Position numbers and translations under genes: made by a program. Source: Lithospermum erythrorhizon (Eukaryota > Streptophyta > Magnoliopsida > Boraginales > Boraginaceae). From it: DNA of 64,000 nt. Below are positions 1-10,729 of the stretch, piece by piece; within the stretch, counting starts at the first letter, position 1; the number at the start of each line of letters is the position of its first letter. Location of the stretch: contig JADFUC010002023.1 of NCBI GenBank assembly GCA_019722365.1, forward strand, positions 124,001 through 188,000. Direction: 5' to 3'. Below the pieces are notes generated by a model. It was not told the DNA's origin. It searched no databases and was given only the letters and a program-made list of their open reading frames with translations.

Positions 1-231
1 AAAATTTTGTTCCACATACTGTTCATGGGTGGTCTATTTATTTCCGGCCTCCTTTTATCTTTATTTAGTCCACATACTATCACTAATATGTGACGGCAAC
101 GCCACTATTTCATGTGCCAGGCTCCCATGGGAAGTAATTGCAATTATGCTAGCCGTACTGTCGTCACGACATATCAGTTTTATGTCTATTAGTCACAACT
201 TGAATATGCCATTACTTTTTGTGTGTGACAG

Positions 232-463
232 ATTTGGCAACATACTTGATGGCGAAATCCAAGAATGTCAACGAATAGCACGCCAAACTGGTATATTAGT
301 TGATCCTGTGTATACACTAGCTGCATGGGAACTAGCATCAAAACTCAGTCTTGAAGATGAAGATGCAAAAGTCCTAATGATTCACACTGGAGGAACACTT
401 GGAATGTTTGGTCTGGCACAACGGTATAAATCTTGCTTCCAAGGGCTTAATGAAAGCGAATAA
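232..463 (+). CDS. DCD2: D-cysteine desulfhydrase 2 / ACC deaminase-like protein, last exon (partial)
   Basis: This is the last coding exon of a PLP-dependent fold-II enzyme of the D-cysteine desulfhydrase/ACC-deaminase family. The plant enzyme breaks D-cysteine into pyruvate, H2S and ammonia; the DCD2 form is placed in mitochondria. The exon follows an acceptor (TGTGACAG at 224-231) and encodes RFGNILDGEIQECQRIA, then LVDPVYTLAAWELA, then MIHTGGTLGMFGLAQRYKS. The HTGGTLG glycine loop and the LAQRYKS tail match the family C-terminus. The stop is TAA at 461-463. The rest of the gene lies left of the window. Bases 1-231 read as intron; the ATG-like reading upstream of the acceptor has no family similarity. 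Family assignment is firm. The choice of the DCD2 paralogue over ACC-deaminase-like relatives is from memory and less firm. Confidence 0.85.
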
Positions 464-1080
464 ACAGCTAAACATTGCTTATAGTTTTGTTTAAGTTTCA
501 AATATGTTCTTGAATTATTGTTTTCAATGAAGAGGTTGCACCATATTCTTGCATCAAGAGACATTATGAAGATTAGGAGAGTTGACAGAGAAAAATGTCG
601 TGTTTATTGTTACAAACCAAAACGAACCAAGTATTATCTCACTAAGTAGGATTGACTATATACATATGACCGCACCCAATTAGTGCTTTATGTGTTGAAT
701 AATGGGATTCCATTCAAACTGTTTTGAAGATAAATTGTTTAATCGAGACTAATCCGTTCAGTGAACATGTATTCGGGTTATTCTAAATAAGTTCAAGTCT
801 TCAAAATTGTTGATCGGGAAGTTAGGAGCTCATTGATAAAGGTCAAACAAGCATGAAACCTTTCAAGGCTTCGTGTTCTTAACTTTATAGGCGTTTGCAA
901 CAAGGAAACTCTTTTTTTTAAGTATTTTGTCGTTTTAAATTTGTAATTATAGACTTTGCCATTTAAACTTAATTGTGTTTGAAAAGCGAAGGTCCGTAGT
1001 TTGAATCTCTTAAGTATAGATTGATTACGTAGTTAAGTCTCGTACAAATGAGCGTGTGGCGTTCGTTTCGAAATTGGCTT
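464..1080. other. 3' flank of the desulfhydrase gene; no gene seen
   Basis: This holds the 3' UTR and AT-rich flank. Around 990-1050 there is a stretch with a Pol III box B-like core (GTAGTTTGAATCTC), which may be the remains of a SINE. No target duplication or box A was found, so it is not called as an element. Confidence 0.4.
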
Positions 1081-1084
1081 GAAG

Positions 1085-2010
1085 CGTCGTTATTTTAGAT
1101 TGACACTATGAACCATCGAGACCATTCGAGAGGGTCTGGTCCGCGATGATCGAGACCCCTTGAGACCCCAGTGCCGATGAGATCTACGATATTCGAGACA
1201 GACCTCGATAAGATCTGAGCGGGCTTATAGCCGTTGCCACAGTCCATCGAGGGCCTCATCGAGGCCCCAGTCTCGATGGGGTCACGATCTGAGGCAACTT
1301 TCGGCTCAAAATTTGTGCAACTATATAAGCCCCTCTTTCAAAACTAAAATAACTTTTGCAAGCTATTTGAAACCTAATTTAGAGCATTTATTTCTTTGAT
1401 AAGCAAAAGGCAAAAAAGTCATCGCTTCATTGCTAACTACGTAATCTTTATTGAGAGTTTCTAGTTGTGTGTTTCAATTCATTCTTTCTCAAACATTTAT
1501 TGTTTTGAGTGAAATCCTTGTATTATTAGAGCGTAGGAGTTCTTATTCTAGGTGAGTAGTCTTTGGAAATCTAAGAGTGTGTTCTTGGGTTCCCAATCTA
1601 GGTTGATTGGGAGTTGAAATCTTAGCGGGTAGGCAGATTCGTTAATTGTAAATTTAAGTGTTTGATAACGAGGGCAGAGAGAAGTTGGCTTTGTGTGTAA
1701 TCAAACATTTCTTCCAAGCCCAGTTATGCTGCCAAAATCTAGGGTTGGAAGCGTGATCGGCGATAGAGACAGTTCGCTAATATCTTGTGTATTGTATTTC
1801 TTATTCTTTACTCTTTACTTTCAAGTAATCGCTTTATTATTACTAATCATCTTGATTGTTATATTGTTGACTAATCGTTCTCGAGCTTAGGTTATCGGGT
1901 TATCACATTAGACCGTATTCCTATTATTTTTTAATTCCGCATTGTTAAATTAAAACTCGAAAAAGTAAATAATTTAACTTAAAACCTTATTCACCCCCCT
2001 AAGGTTGAAT
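1085..2010 (+). mobile_element. Ty1/copia-type LTR relic (probable solo LTR)
   Basis: The layout is that of a plant LTR. A GC-richer U3 (about 1110-1310) is packed with TCGAGACC-like words. A TATA box follows (CTATATAAGCCCC at about 1320), then a long T-rich R/U5 leader, and near the end the word TTCACCCCCC (about 1990-2000) that is typical of the U5 end of copia LTRs. A weak primer-binding-site-like string (GATATCAGAAC, about 2138-2149) lies downstream. No gag or pol coding follows, so this is a solo or truncated LTR. The 65-codon frame at 1693-1890 lies inside it and is not a gene. The ends are not fixed, and no TG/CA pair with a target duplication could be settled on. Confidence 0.55.
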
Positions 2011-2680
2011 CTAGGCTAAAACTATGTTGGGTCATCTTTCTAAGCACATGAACTCTATATTCTTTTGTCAATCTCTTCTTCGATTGGACAAACACTAGAT
2101 TTTTTTTCTCTAACGATATAAGTTATAAATTACATACGATATCAGAACGATAATTAAATTGAGTATGAATGGGAATGAAAGTTTCATATGGTGGGTGTAT
2201 AAGCGATGAATTATGTATAATATCTTCATAAAGAATCGAATAGATTTGACCTAAAGTTTTATGCGCTTGTGTTAGTGTTACAAATGACATGGAATGATTC
2301 TCTAAACATATAATTGATTTTATTGGATTTAAATAAATACTTTCATAATATTGTTTCTTGTATTTTCCCATCATATAATTAAAACATTATTTAAAAGTTA
2401 TTCATGATCAAAATCTAAACTTTAATTAAAATATATTAAAATGCAATCTATAGTTAAAATTTCATATGTAAAAATAAAAAATGCCAGTTAAAATAAATTG
2501 AAAATTATATTCAAGTCCAATCAGCCATTTATCTAATTCCAAATGGGCTATTGAACTCGGCCCAACGGGCCCAAATAAACTGAAAAATCTAACCTACACA
2601 TATTTCTTGAGTCATCTACATTTTTTTAACTTTTTCAGATTATTCACATTTCACTTGAATTTTTGTTTGATTATTCTATA
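2011..2680. other. AT-rich spacer and promoter/5' UTR of the uL13m gene
   Basis: There is no coding signal. The last 100-150 bases before 2681 should hold the transcription start of the ribosomal protein gene. GGCCCAA/TGGGCT words near 2545-2575 resemble the site II-like (TGGGCY) elements common in plant ribosomal-protein and mitochondrial-protein promoters. Confidence 0.4.
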
Positions 2681-4501
2681 ATGGTGCTAAAAGATGTAAG
2701 TAAACTAACCCTTTTTTGTATTGATATTTTTCACATTTTAATATTGGGTTTTTTTTGTCTTTGTTTTATATGTTCTTGGATGCATGCCAAGTGTTTGTGA
2801 TATGTCCTCAAACAGCTATATGTAAACCAATTGAATTTTTTATATTTTTTATTGATGTTATAGAAAGCTCTTGCTGGGTTGAGGCGTATCAACTTGGATG
2901 GTCTAAGGTGGAGAGTGTTTGATGCTAAAGGCCAGGTAACCTCAGAAATGAAGTAAAGTTTTGATTTTTATTTGTGCTCTTCTGATTTATTGAACTATCT
3001 TCGATTCAAGTTAATTGATGTTTTCGTTTTTTCGTATTAACTTTGACCATTAATAATTTTTAGTTATGATGAAAAATCATAAAAAATAATATTTTTAAAG
3101 ACAAATCCAATGATATCGAGTTTATATTTATTAGAATAACAAATAAAAAGTAATTGGTGGTTAAAGATTGACACGGGAAAAAATTGAGGGAGGGAGTAGT
3201 TGTCTTTGTTAGTTTAGTGGGGTGAACTGGTGAAGTGGTTTTGTGACTTTTAATTGTGAGCTAATTAAAATTAACGGTGAAGTTTAAACCATGAATAATA
3301 GTAATGAACGGAGTACTTGATTCTAGCTCACCACTTTTCTTCATGCTTTGTATATTCGGTTATTGTGAGGTGACTAGTTCGTGTAATGTTTCTTTGGGTT
3401 TGTTTACTTTTAAGTCAATTGGATTATTGGGTTTGTTTCAATATGGTGGTCTTGATCACTTTTGAGAGATTTACAATATATTGCTTCTTGTATAGGTCCT
3501 TGGGAGGCTAGCATCGCGTATATCAGCTGTAATTCAAGGGAAAGATAAGCCCACGTATGCTCCAAACCGTGATGATGGAGATATGTGCATTGTGCTTAAC
3601 GCAAAGGATATTGGAGTTACTGGCAGGAAACTTACTGACAAGATTTACTATTGGCACACAGGGTAAGTAGTTTTCACTTCTATATACATTGAAATAATTA
3701 CTGGCAGGAAACTTTTTTCAGTTGCTGATCATCTCATTTGTGTCTTTATGTGGAGTAGGATATTTCTTATAATTTAATTTAGGCTACTCTCACATGGTGA
3801 TAGATCGACATTGTCTGAATTTCTTCCCACGCCTGTCTTGATGTTAAACCACCTTAATGCAGTTACATAGGCCACCTAAAGGAAAGGACTCTGAAAGACC
3901 AGATGGCAAAGGACCCCACAGAAGTTATCCGTAAAGCGGTTTTACGCATGCTTCCTCGAAATAATTTGAGAGATGTGAGTGTGAAGTGATTCCGTTTACT
4001 AATGTCCATCAAATTATATTAGTTTCTCTTTCAATTGTTTCACGCTGCTACCTTTATTGCCTAGAGATAATCATCGGCATTGTGGTAGGAACATGAACCG
4101 TGCTGAATAAACCCTGTAGGTTAAAGTTAAAACAATTTGTATGTCGTTGGGAGGTTACTAGGTTTTGATTTACTGTTCAGCATACTGAGGACATTATAAA
4201 CGATTAAGTTGGTTATCGGAAAACATACATATTTATCTTTTCCTGCATTGAGAATGTACGTGCTTTAATTATACAGGATAGAGATCGAAAATTGAGGATA
4301 TTTGCTGGTGATGAGCATCCATTCGGGGACCGACCTCTTGAGCCTTATGTCATGCCTCCTCGCCAAGTCCGGGAGATGCGGCCACGTGCTAGGCGGGCTT
4401 TGATTCGAGCACAAAAGAAAGCCGAGCAGCAACAACAGGGCACAACATATGTAAGGAAAAGAAAGAGGGATGACGATTTAGAGGAGGATGTTAGTGCATG
4501 A
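2681..4501 (+). CDS. Mitochondrial large-subunit ribosomal protein uL13m (L13), complete gene
   Basis: Five exons join in frame: 2681-2695, 2864-2935, 3496-3662, 3863-3974 and 4277-4501 (196 aa). All junctions are GT-AG. The first exon holds only five codons (MVLKD). The protein carries the uL13 signatures: GLRWRVFDAKGQVLGRLAS, NAKDIGVTGRKLTDKIYYWHTG, GHLKERTLKDQM, PTEVIRKAVLRMLP, then RKLRIFAGDEHPFG. The tail is basic (RARRALIRAQKKAEQ). It is an assembly protein of the mitochondrial large ribosomal subunit near the exit-tunnel side. Like the Arabidopsis protein remembered as At3g01790, it has no long cleavable presequence, so the targeting signal may be internal or in the KALAGLRRI amphipathic start. 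Intron 2 contains a decayed MITE. The length agrees with the family (about 200 aa). Confidence 0.93.
3040..3215. repeat. Decayed Stowaway-like MITE in intron 2 of the uL13m gene
   Basis: The right end reads TTGAGGGAGGGAGTA (about 3183-3200), the usual Stowaway terminus. The left part (TTAACTTTGACCATTAAT, about 3037) is roughly complementary to TTGGTGGTTAAAGATTGAC near 3152-3170, giving imperfect terminal inverted repeats. It lies inside an intron and does not touch splice sites. The left boundary is uncertain. Confidence 0.45.
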
Positions 4502-5476
4502 AAAGAGTACTATACATTTCCATCATCAGAGAGAAGCACTTCTCTAGATTATCCCAATGTGAGTATTCTCTTGAATTGGCTATCGAACTTACTCCATCAA
4601 GCTATCCATCTCACCTGAATTCGCTCCAAACTTGCTAAGCATTGATTGTCAGTTTCGATAGTAGGATCATAAATCTGCTGTACTTTGGTCGAATTGTGTA
4701 ATAAACATCGTTCAAAGACTGCTTCATGATATTGGAGTGTTTCTGTTCAAACATTTTGTTGCTATGCACAGTGATGAACTAAATAATCTTATTTTGCCCA
4801 TAAAACCTATCATTGTTTGGCATGATACCTTTATCTTTTTTGATGCGCTTATTATCAGCCAAAGCCAACTATGTTAAGCCTCATCGCCAAATGGAGTGTG
4901 GTTATCAATTGATGAACTGTTAAAATCGTTATCAATATAATGACAATGCTGCCACATATCAGAAGAATTAAAGAATGCATGATATTGGGATATGAGTGCC
5001 TTATGAAACAAAAAGAAACCCAATCTTGAACGGAAAGACACATTGGAGGGGTCCATTGATGGATACTTTTACCCTAAGAAATGTTGCACCATTTTGTGAT
5101 TATCCTAGCACTTGTTATAACTTATTATCAGTTTATCACCCATCATTTTCTTATCTGATATATATATATCTATTTTAATGAATATTGTAATCTTCAACAA
5201 CTTCTATCATTTGATAGAAACTCGTAACCAATACCCTTTCAATCGCTATGGAGGTAGAATTTAGGATTGAGGCAAATAAAATATGTAGATAATCTTAAAA
5301 GAGGAAAATTATATTATACGGAATATTTGTTACTCATTCTAACATTACTAACGTCTAATATAATGTTGCTTATTCAATTGAATTCAAAAGTGACATTCTA
5401 ACAAATGTTACTCATTCTAATATTCCGAACTAGTACAATTTCTTATTAGCCATCTTCAATGATGGAGTGAAGATAA
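4502..5476. other. Convergent intergenic region (3' UTRs of uL13m and PB1 genes)
   Basis: No gene is seen. The two flanking genes converge here. Small frames at 4855-5178 on both strands overlap each other, have no family likeness and are rejected. A loose direct repeat of ACATTCTAACA/TTACTCATTCTAA words lies at 5325-5425. Confidence 0.5.
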
Positions 5477-6793
5477 TCAGCCTGAACCACCTTGAGTAGC
5501 CTTCTGCACAGCAGCCGCACCACCACCAGCATATAACATTCCGGCAGCAATTGGTTGATACTGTGGAGCTGAAACCGCCTGCTTTCGTGGTGGTTCGGCC
5601 ATCACCTGACCACCTAGTGGACCATTGTAATAAACTTGTCTTCCAACCATGTTATCATACACCATATTTGGATATTGAACTCCACTCGAAGGCCTCATCA
5701 TACTGATCCCTTCAGTACTTGGATTCCTCACCATATTGATCCCTTCGGTGTACCTCAAAGGACCAACGTTTGGGGGTCCTTGTGGTTGAATTACCTGTGG
5801 TGCCACCGCAACTGACTGCATAGGTAGTGGTTGTGGTGGAGGCATCCTTTGTACGGCATAATAGCCTTGACTGACGTTGGTATCAGCTCCTTCGCCTCCC
5901 TTATATAAAAATCCTGGTTCCGTTACTGGTCTCATCACCTGGGCTGGCTGTGATAACATAAACACAGGTTGTTCTCGACCGAGAGAAGTCGTTTGATAAA
6001 CTCTTCCACCACCCGGAAGAGCCTTCTCCGGCTGAGAACCACTATGTGCAGTACCAGTCCCGGTAACAGTCGGCCGAGAAAACCTTTCCCGGCCGATACC
6101 ATCATCGCTTTTTGTCCTATATAATAGTCCTTGCTGCTCCTCTAGCTTCAGCCTCTGTAAATCCTCAATATGCTTCAAAATCTGATCGGAAACCACCGCC
6201 GGAATCTTGACCTCCTCATGCGGTTGCTTAACTGGAGGCGCCGCCACCAATTCTTTCTCCAACCCAAAAAAGTCAACAACCTTGTCATTATTCTTTGGCT
6301 GAGTCACCGGAGCTGACGTCACCCCACCGGAGCTGACGTCAGCACCACCACCCGAAGGCGGAAAAAGAAACAACCTTAACCTAGCAGGCTTATTAGAAGC
6401 TTTACATAAACGATCATATTCATGCAACATATTTTCCAAGTCATCATCATTAGTAACAGATATTAAAGCATCAAGATCTTCATCAGGCAATTGATACTTG
6501 ATCAAAACACCCTCATATTCATCACATAATGAAGCAAGTTTATGAGCAAGAAGTTCAAACTTTACGTTATGTTCAATGGATATGATCTTGGTGTCTCCAC
6601 CTATATAAGAAAGTTGATGATCATGTGGTTTAGGTAGGATTCTACCACCATAACTACACATGAACTTGACTTTGTGGGTTTGTTGGTCCTCCACCCCCCA
6701 TGGTGGAGGGTTGTTTTCGAAGGCGGGTTCGAGGGAATGGGGGGTGGAGGTGGCGGAGTTGGGGTAGGAGGGGGTGTAGGAGAAGGTGTCCAT
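5477..6793 (-). CDS. PB1-domain (octicosapeptide/Phox/Bem1p) protein, 438 aa
   Basis: The coding region is a single uninterrupted frame of 438 codons. A PB1 domain fills about residues 41-145. It starts KVKFMCSYGGRILP, with a basic lysine in the first strand and GG turn, and includes YIGGDTKIISI. The acidic OPCA-like segment is YQLPDEDLDALISVTNDDD (about 100-118), followed by LRLFLFP. Having both basic and acidic faces suggests type I/II PB1 pairing, that is, homo- or hetero-oligomerisation. The remaining ~290 residues are low-complexity, rich in Pro, Gln, Gly and Val, with no second domain seen. Plant proteins with one PB1 domain and a disordered tail are mostly uncharacterised; a scaffold role is inference only. 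The start is the first ATG after an in-frame gap. A TATA-like box on the minus strand (ATATTTTATA, about 6884-6893) sits about 90 bases upstream. Confidence 0.88.
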   Translation of the reverse strand: MDTFSYTPSYPNSATSTPHSLEPAFENNPPPWGVEDQQTHKVKFMCSYGGRILPKPHDHQLSYIGGDTKIISIEHNVKFELLAHKLASLCDEYEGVLIKYQLPDEDLDALISVTNDDDLENMLHEYDRLCKASNKPARLRLFLFPPSGGGADVSSGGVTSAPVTQPKNNDKVVDFFGLEKELVAAPPVKQPHEEVKIPAVVSDQILKHIEDLQRLKLEEQQGLLYRTKSDDGIGRERFSRPTVTGTGTAHSGSQPEKALPGGGRVYQTTSLGREQPVFMLSQPAQVMRPVTEPGFLYKGGEGADTNVSQGYYAVQRMPPPQPLPMQSVAVAPQVIQPQGPPNVGPLRYTEGINMVRNPSTEGISMMRPSSGVQYPNMVYDNMVGRQVYYNGPLGGQVMAEPPRKQAVSAPQYQPIAAGMLYAGGGAAAVQKATQGGSG

Positions 6794-6879
6794 TAGGGTA
6801 GGGTACTAAGGTTTGATCTTGGAGAGGTGAAGATGTTTGAAAGGGAAGAAAAAGGAGTGAATGAGTGGGATGAATGATG

Positions 6880-6896
6880 GAGTATAAAATATGGGA
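6880..6896 (-). promoter_or_regulatory. TATA-like box of the PB1-protein gene
   Basis: On the minus strand the sequence reads CCATATTTTATACTCC, about 90 bases before the ATG at 6793. Position and composition fit a plant core promoter. No transcription start is known. Confidence 0.4.
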
Positions 6897-6899
6897 CTT

Positions 6900-8430
6900 A
6901 AAACATTAGTTTTATAATTATAAGTTTGTAAATATTTCGTTGTTTTATTAAAAGTTTATGTGAACAATATAACCTAATGTGTTTTTTATATGTAATATCT
7001 TATAAAATACATGTATAAACTCCACTATTTCAAATATAAGGGATGTACGACTTTTTAAAATGATTAAGAAAAAAAATTAAATTTATATCTTAAACATCAT
7101 TTTTTCTCTTTTATTTAGTTTCAAAATTATCGAAATGAGAATTATTTTTGAAAATTTTATTTTTAGTAAAAACTTCCATAGATTTTAGAATGACAGGAGT
7201 ATATATTTTATACGTGAACTTTATAATGCTAATTTTCTTAAGGTTGTGCATTTATGCTAATCATATTGTATAGAAATATTATTCAATATACGGAGCATAT
7301 AAATGTACAGGTGTAAGTGTATATTATAAATGCATAAGTATAATACATGTTATATATGCGTTTTAAAGTAATGGACAATGAGTAAATGTTATGAGAGACA
7401 TGTCATGTCTATTTGAAGGTGAAATCAAATCAAACAATTATACAGTGACTCTGCAAACGTGGCTAGATTTGACAGGAGCTTTATGGATTTTTTTGATTGG
7501 GTGGATGTCACGGTCTCACTCAACACAAACATTGACTTGTATGTACTCTTTAACTAATTACCGATAATACAAATGACTCAACCAAGTTATTGACATAATA
7601 TATATTCTATTTTTTTGCTTATTATTTACTCTAACAGTCTTTCGTTAGGAATTTCTGTATTCATAATTTATAATATTATATACTACATATTATATAATCG
7701 TACTCTTCATCGCTAATTTACTAAAAAAAAAAAAAACTAATCACATATAAGAGTTATGTACTCCTCATAGCTAATTCTGTGAAAAAAAAAAAACTGTCGC
7801 GAGATAAGAGTTGAGCGGCTAGTCGGTCAGTCGAGTTTTCCAACTGACTATCTTATGTATATCTTATGTATATTAAAATTTTTAAAAGTATACTATCAAA
7901 AATAAGAAAACACGAAAAAAAGTTTGTAATTACAATATCTAAAAGTATACTATCAAAAATAAGAAAATATCAAAAAAAGTTTTTATTTTTTAATTGGACA
8001 AAAGTCGGGGATGATATTTTATGTTTGGGTTATGTCGCCGGTTGATCAACATGTTTTGAAAGTGCAGTTGATCACGTATGTTTTGAATATGGTACCAGGT
8101 TAATGCTTGCTTTAATTTCGGTTAAGTGGGCCGTTAAATCGATCTCGTGCCTATCACGTGACTTCTAATTAAGGGTAATTTAGTAATTTCACACCTTAAT
8201 TTTCCTCCCAAAAAAAAAAAAAAAAAATGAAAATATGTTAAAGGCTTTTGGTCTCCAGGATTTAACATAATCTTCTCCATTCCAATTTCAGACCAAAAAA
8301 GCTCTCAAGAAGACATGGTTAATTATATGAATTTACCATTTCTTATCTATGACAACGTGGACACATGTCTGAAGATGTTGAGTTTATGTATAATGGTGTG
8401 TTGTCATTCTTATTTTTTAGTTTGAATTAT
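6900..8430. other. AT-rich intergenic region with two short direct-repeat pairs
   Basis: No gene is seen. One diverged pair (about 7695-7745 and 7755-7800) shares CTCTTCATCGCTAATTTACT/CTCCTCATAGCTAATTCTGT followed by an A-run. A second pair (7880-7920 and 7938-7985) shares AAAGTATACTATCAAAAATA and continues into AAGAAAA. The region ends in a 19-base A tract at about 8208-8227. Confidence 0.5.
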
Positions 8431-8439
8431 TTTTTGGGG

Positions 8440-8640
8440 CTTCGAAAGTTGAAATCAATATTTAAAAATTAGGACTTTTTTGGGGTTCGGATTACCTAGG
8501 GTATTTTGAGCATTTAAAAATTAGGGTTTTTTGGGGATGAATAATAATTAGGGTTTTTTAAATATTTAACAATTAGAGCTTTTTAGGGATCCGTATTAAT
8601 TAGGACTTTTACATTTTAATTTGAGCTTTTACATATAAAT
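8440..8640. repeat. Degenerate short tandem repeat (AATTAGGGYTTTTTGGGG-like)
   Basis: At least four diverged copies of a word like AATTAGGGTTTTTTGGGG recur at spacings of about 40-60 bases (8465, 8518, 8549, 8573, 8604). This lies directly upstream of the Mutator-like fragment and may be part of its 5' region. Confidence 0.45.
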
Positions 8641-8689
8641 GTGCTAACATATGTCCTTTTTTGTATATCTTGGTATATGATGAGTATTT

Positions 8690-9660
8690 TTTGTATGACG
8701 TTCCATGTAGTGGGAGGTTTGAGATGAAACCTATATTGAACTAGCAGGGGTAGGGCCAGGTTGATTTTGATTGGATTCTTCCTAGAGATTTAGACCTGAG
8801 GGTTATAGATGAAATGGCATCACGTGATGGGCATTCTTTAGATAGTTTAGCTTGTTATACATACAATATTCATGGTTGGGGGTTGTCTAGGTTGAGACCA
8901 CTTATGTGTGAATGAATTAAGAGAGTTTGCTCTAGAGGGAAGGTTCTTTGATGTCTATATTGATTGTTCTCCAAAATTAGAGTTTACTAGGTTGTATAGT
9001 AAGGATATAGGATTAAGAAGGATTGTGCATCATATGCCATATTACATCTTTGTAGTTCTTGGGAGTTATTACCAAAATCGGAATTTGAAGTAATAGTATT
9101 TTATTGTTGATGGATAAGCCTTTTTAGCTAACTCGAGATAAATTGTAAAAAGTAGTATGGGTGATGATGATAAGGCTGTTAGTGAAGAGGGAGATTTAGA
9201 TGATGACATTGGTTTCTTTAGAGTAGGAGACAAATATGATGAGGAGTTGGATAATGAGATTAGGGAGGAAAACCTAATGTTGAGAAAGGAACATACATAA
9301 TTTGATAAACTTGTTAGAGAAGCTGCAGAATTTAATGGAAGCTTACTAGGAAGTACACCAAATATTGAAGAAAATTGTTGGAGAAAATCGAGCAAATTTG
9401 CATCTGATTGGGTAGGCTCTTCATCACAGTCAAAGAAAAAATCTGGCACTTATGCAAGATATGATAAGGAGTTTCAAGAAAGGAAGTTGACAGGATATGT
9501 GGAGAGTGAAAGTGATAATGAAGTAGGTGACTCAATTTTGAGTGATAAAGAGGCTGACTGTGACCTAAAGAGCATTGCCTCTAGTAGTGATGAAGAGGTT
9601 GTAGAGCACCAATCTAGAAAGGATATATGTCCACTTCAATGAAAAAAATATAAGGAATTC
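8690..9660 (+). pseudogene. Mutator-like (MULE) transposon protein, broken N-terminal part
   Basis: In shifting frames the region encodes a MuDR-type N-terminal domain: GGRFEMKPILN near 8712, then DLDLRVIDEMASRDGHSLDSLACYTYNIHGWGLSRLRPLM, then ELREFALEGRFFDVYID. An acidic linker follows (EEGDLDDDIGFFRVGDKYDEELDNEI and SESDNEVGDSILSDKE). This order, a PB1-like strand and then an acidic region ahead of the FAR1/MuDR transposase block, is usual for plant MULE proteins. In-frame stops and at least one frameshift (about 8910) show it is dead. A small continuation is at 9895-9965 (EDTDLCVRKVNRRHNDCPN). No transposase core (DDE) or SWIM finger is present in this copy. Confidence 0.6.
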
Positions 9661-9978
9661 ACTGTTTTTTCCAGGTTTAATTTTTTCAACTAAGTAACAA
9701 GTGATAGAGGCAATGATATGGTATTCCATTCTGTATCATAAGCCTATTTGGCTAGCTAGTAATGATAATTCTAGGATATCTGTGAAGTGTAGATTCGTTA
9801 ACTAACTAGCGGCACAGCTAGTAATGATAGTCTAGGATATACGTAGTATAGATTCCCATGTAACTTCTTCATTTGGATTGCTAAGGACTACATGCTAGAA
9901 GATACAGACTTGTGTGTTAGAAAAGTTAATAGAAGACATAATGATTGTCCAAACATGAAGATTACCCTTTGTAATAAT

Positions 9979-10600
9979 TGTTAGAATCTAGTATGAATTT
10001 ATTCGTGATAAACACCAATTCATACATTCCGGATCCTCAAATTAATGTATATTAATCCCCAACCTTGAAAATATAAATGTAAATACGAGATTCCTTACAT
10101 TGCAATGAGCGAACCCAAATCACCTCCACTGATCAACCTCGTGAAAGCCCCTTCAAAATCCTCTCAAGCATTTCAACACCGAAATGATGTCTACAGATTG
10201 CAGCATATAAAGAGGGAAGCAGGCAAGTCTTGAGCTGCTAGAGTTTGAATAAAACCATTGGAAGAGAAAAACTCTTCCAATTCACTGTGGAGAGGCGGCT
10301 TTTTACTTGGAGGATGGAGGATTTTATGATTATTTCTTGAAAAAACCTAATCCCTCTTTAAATACCGAAGTCTCGGAATTCCATTCGTTAAAGCAACTTC
10401 GTTAGAAATCCCGATTTAACTTCGTTAACCCAATTAGACCGTTATGAGCTTCTAATTAAATAATGAATTCTTATCTTGAATTTCAAAAGATTTCATATTG
10501 TTTTCTTATATGTTTTTATGATATTTCTAAAACGTTTAATTATTTTTATCATTGCGAAACTACGACAAAAAACGAAGCTTTGTACCATATGATTATATGC
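9979..10600 (-). mobile_element. Copia-type LTR, reverse orientation (solo or truncated)
   Basis: The plus strand starts TGTTAGAATCTAGTATG at 9979, the mirror of an LTR 3' end. Read on the minus strand, the order is an AT-rich U3, a TATA-like box (GGTATTTAAAGAGGG, about 10352-10366), a leader with CTTCC-rich exon-like sequence, then GGTTGATCAGTGGAGGTG and the terminal CA. No coding region adjoins it. The far boundary (about 10560-10650) is uncertain and no target duplication was settled. It lies just beyond the 3' end of coilin. Confidence 0.5.
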
Positions 10601-10729
10601 CATATCCAAAATTAATCACTGCCTATAAGGCCATGATTACACATTCACTTAAAAGTTAATAACATTCTAAAATCCAAGACACAGTTATAAGAACATACAA
10701 CTAAGAAATGCACAATGACAACAATCATA

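Noticed and set aside
9069..9535. 126- and 67-codon minus-strand frames
   Set aside because: They are antisense to the MULE acidic linker; their Ser/Leu runs mirror Glu/Asp codons.
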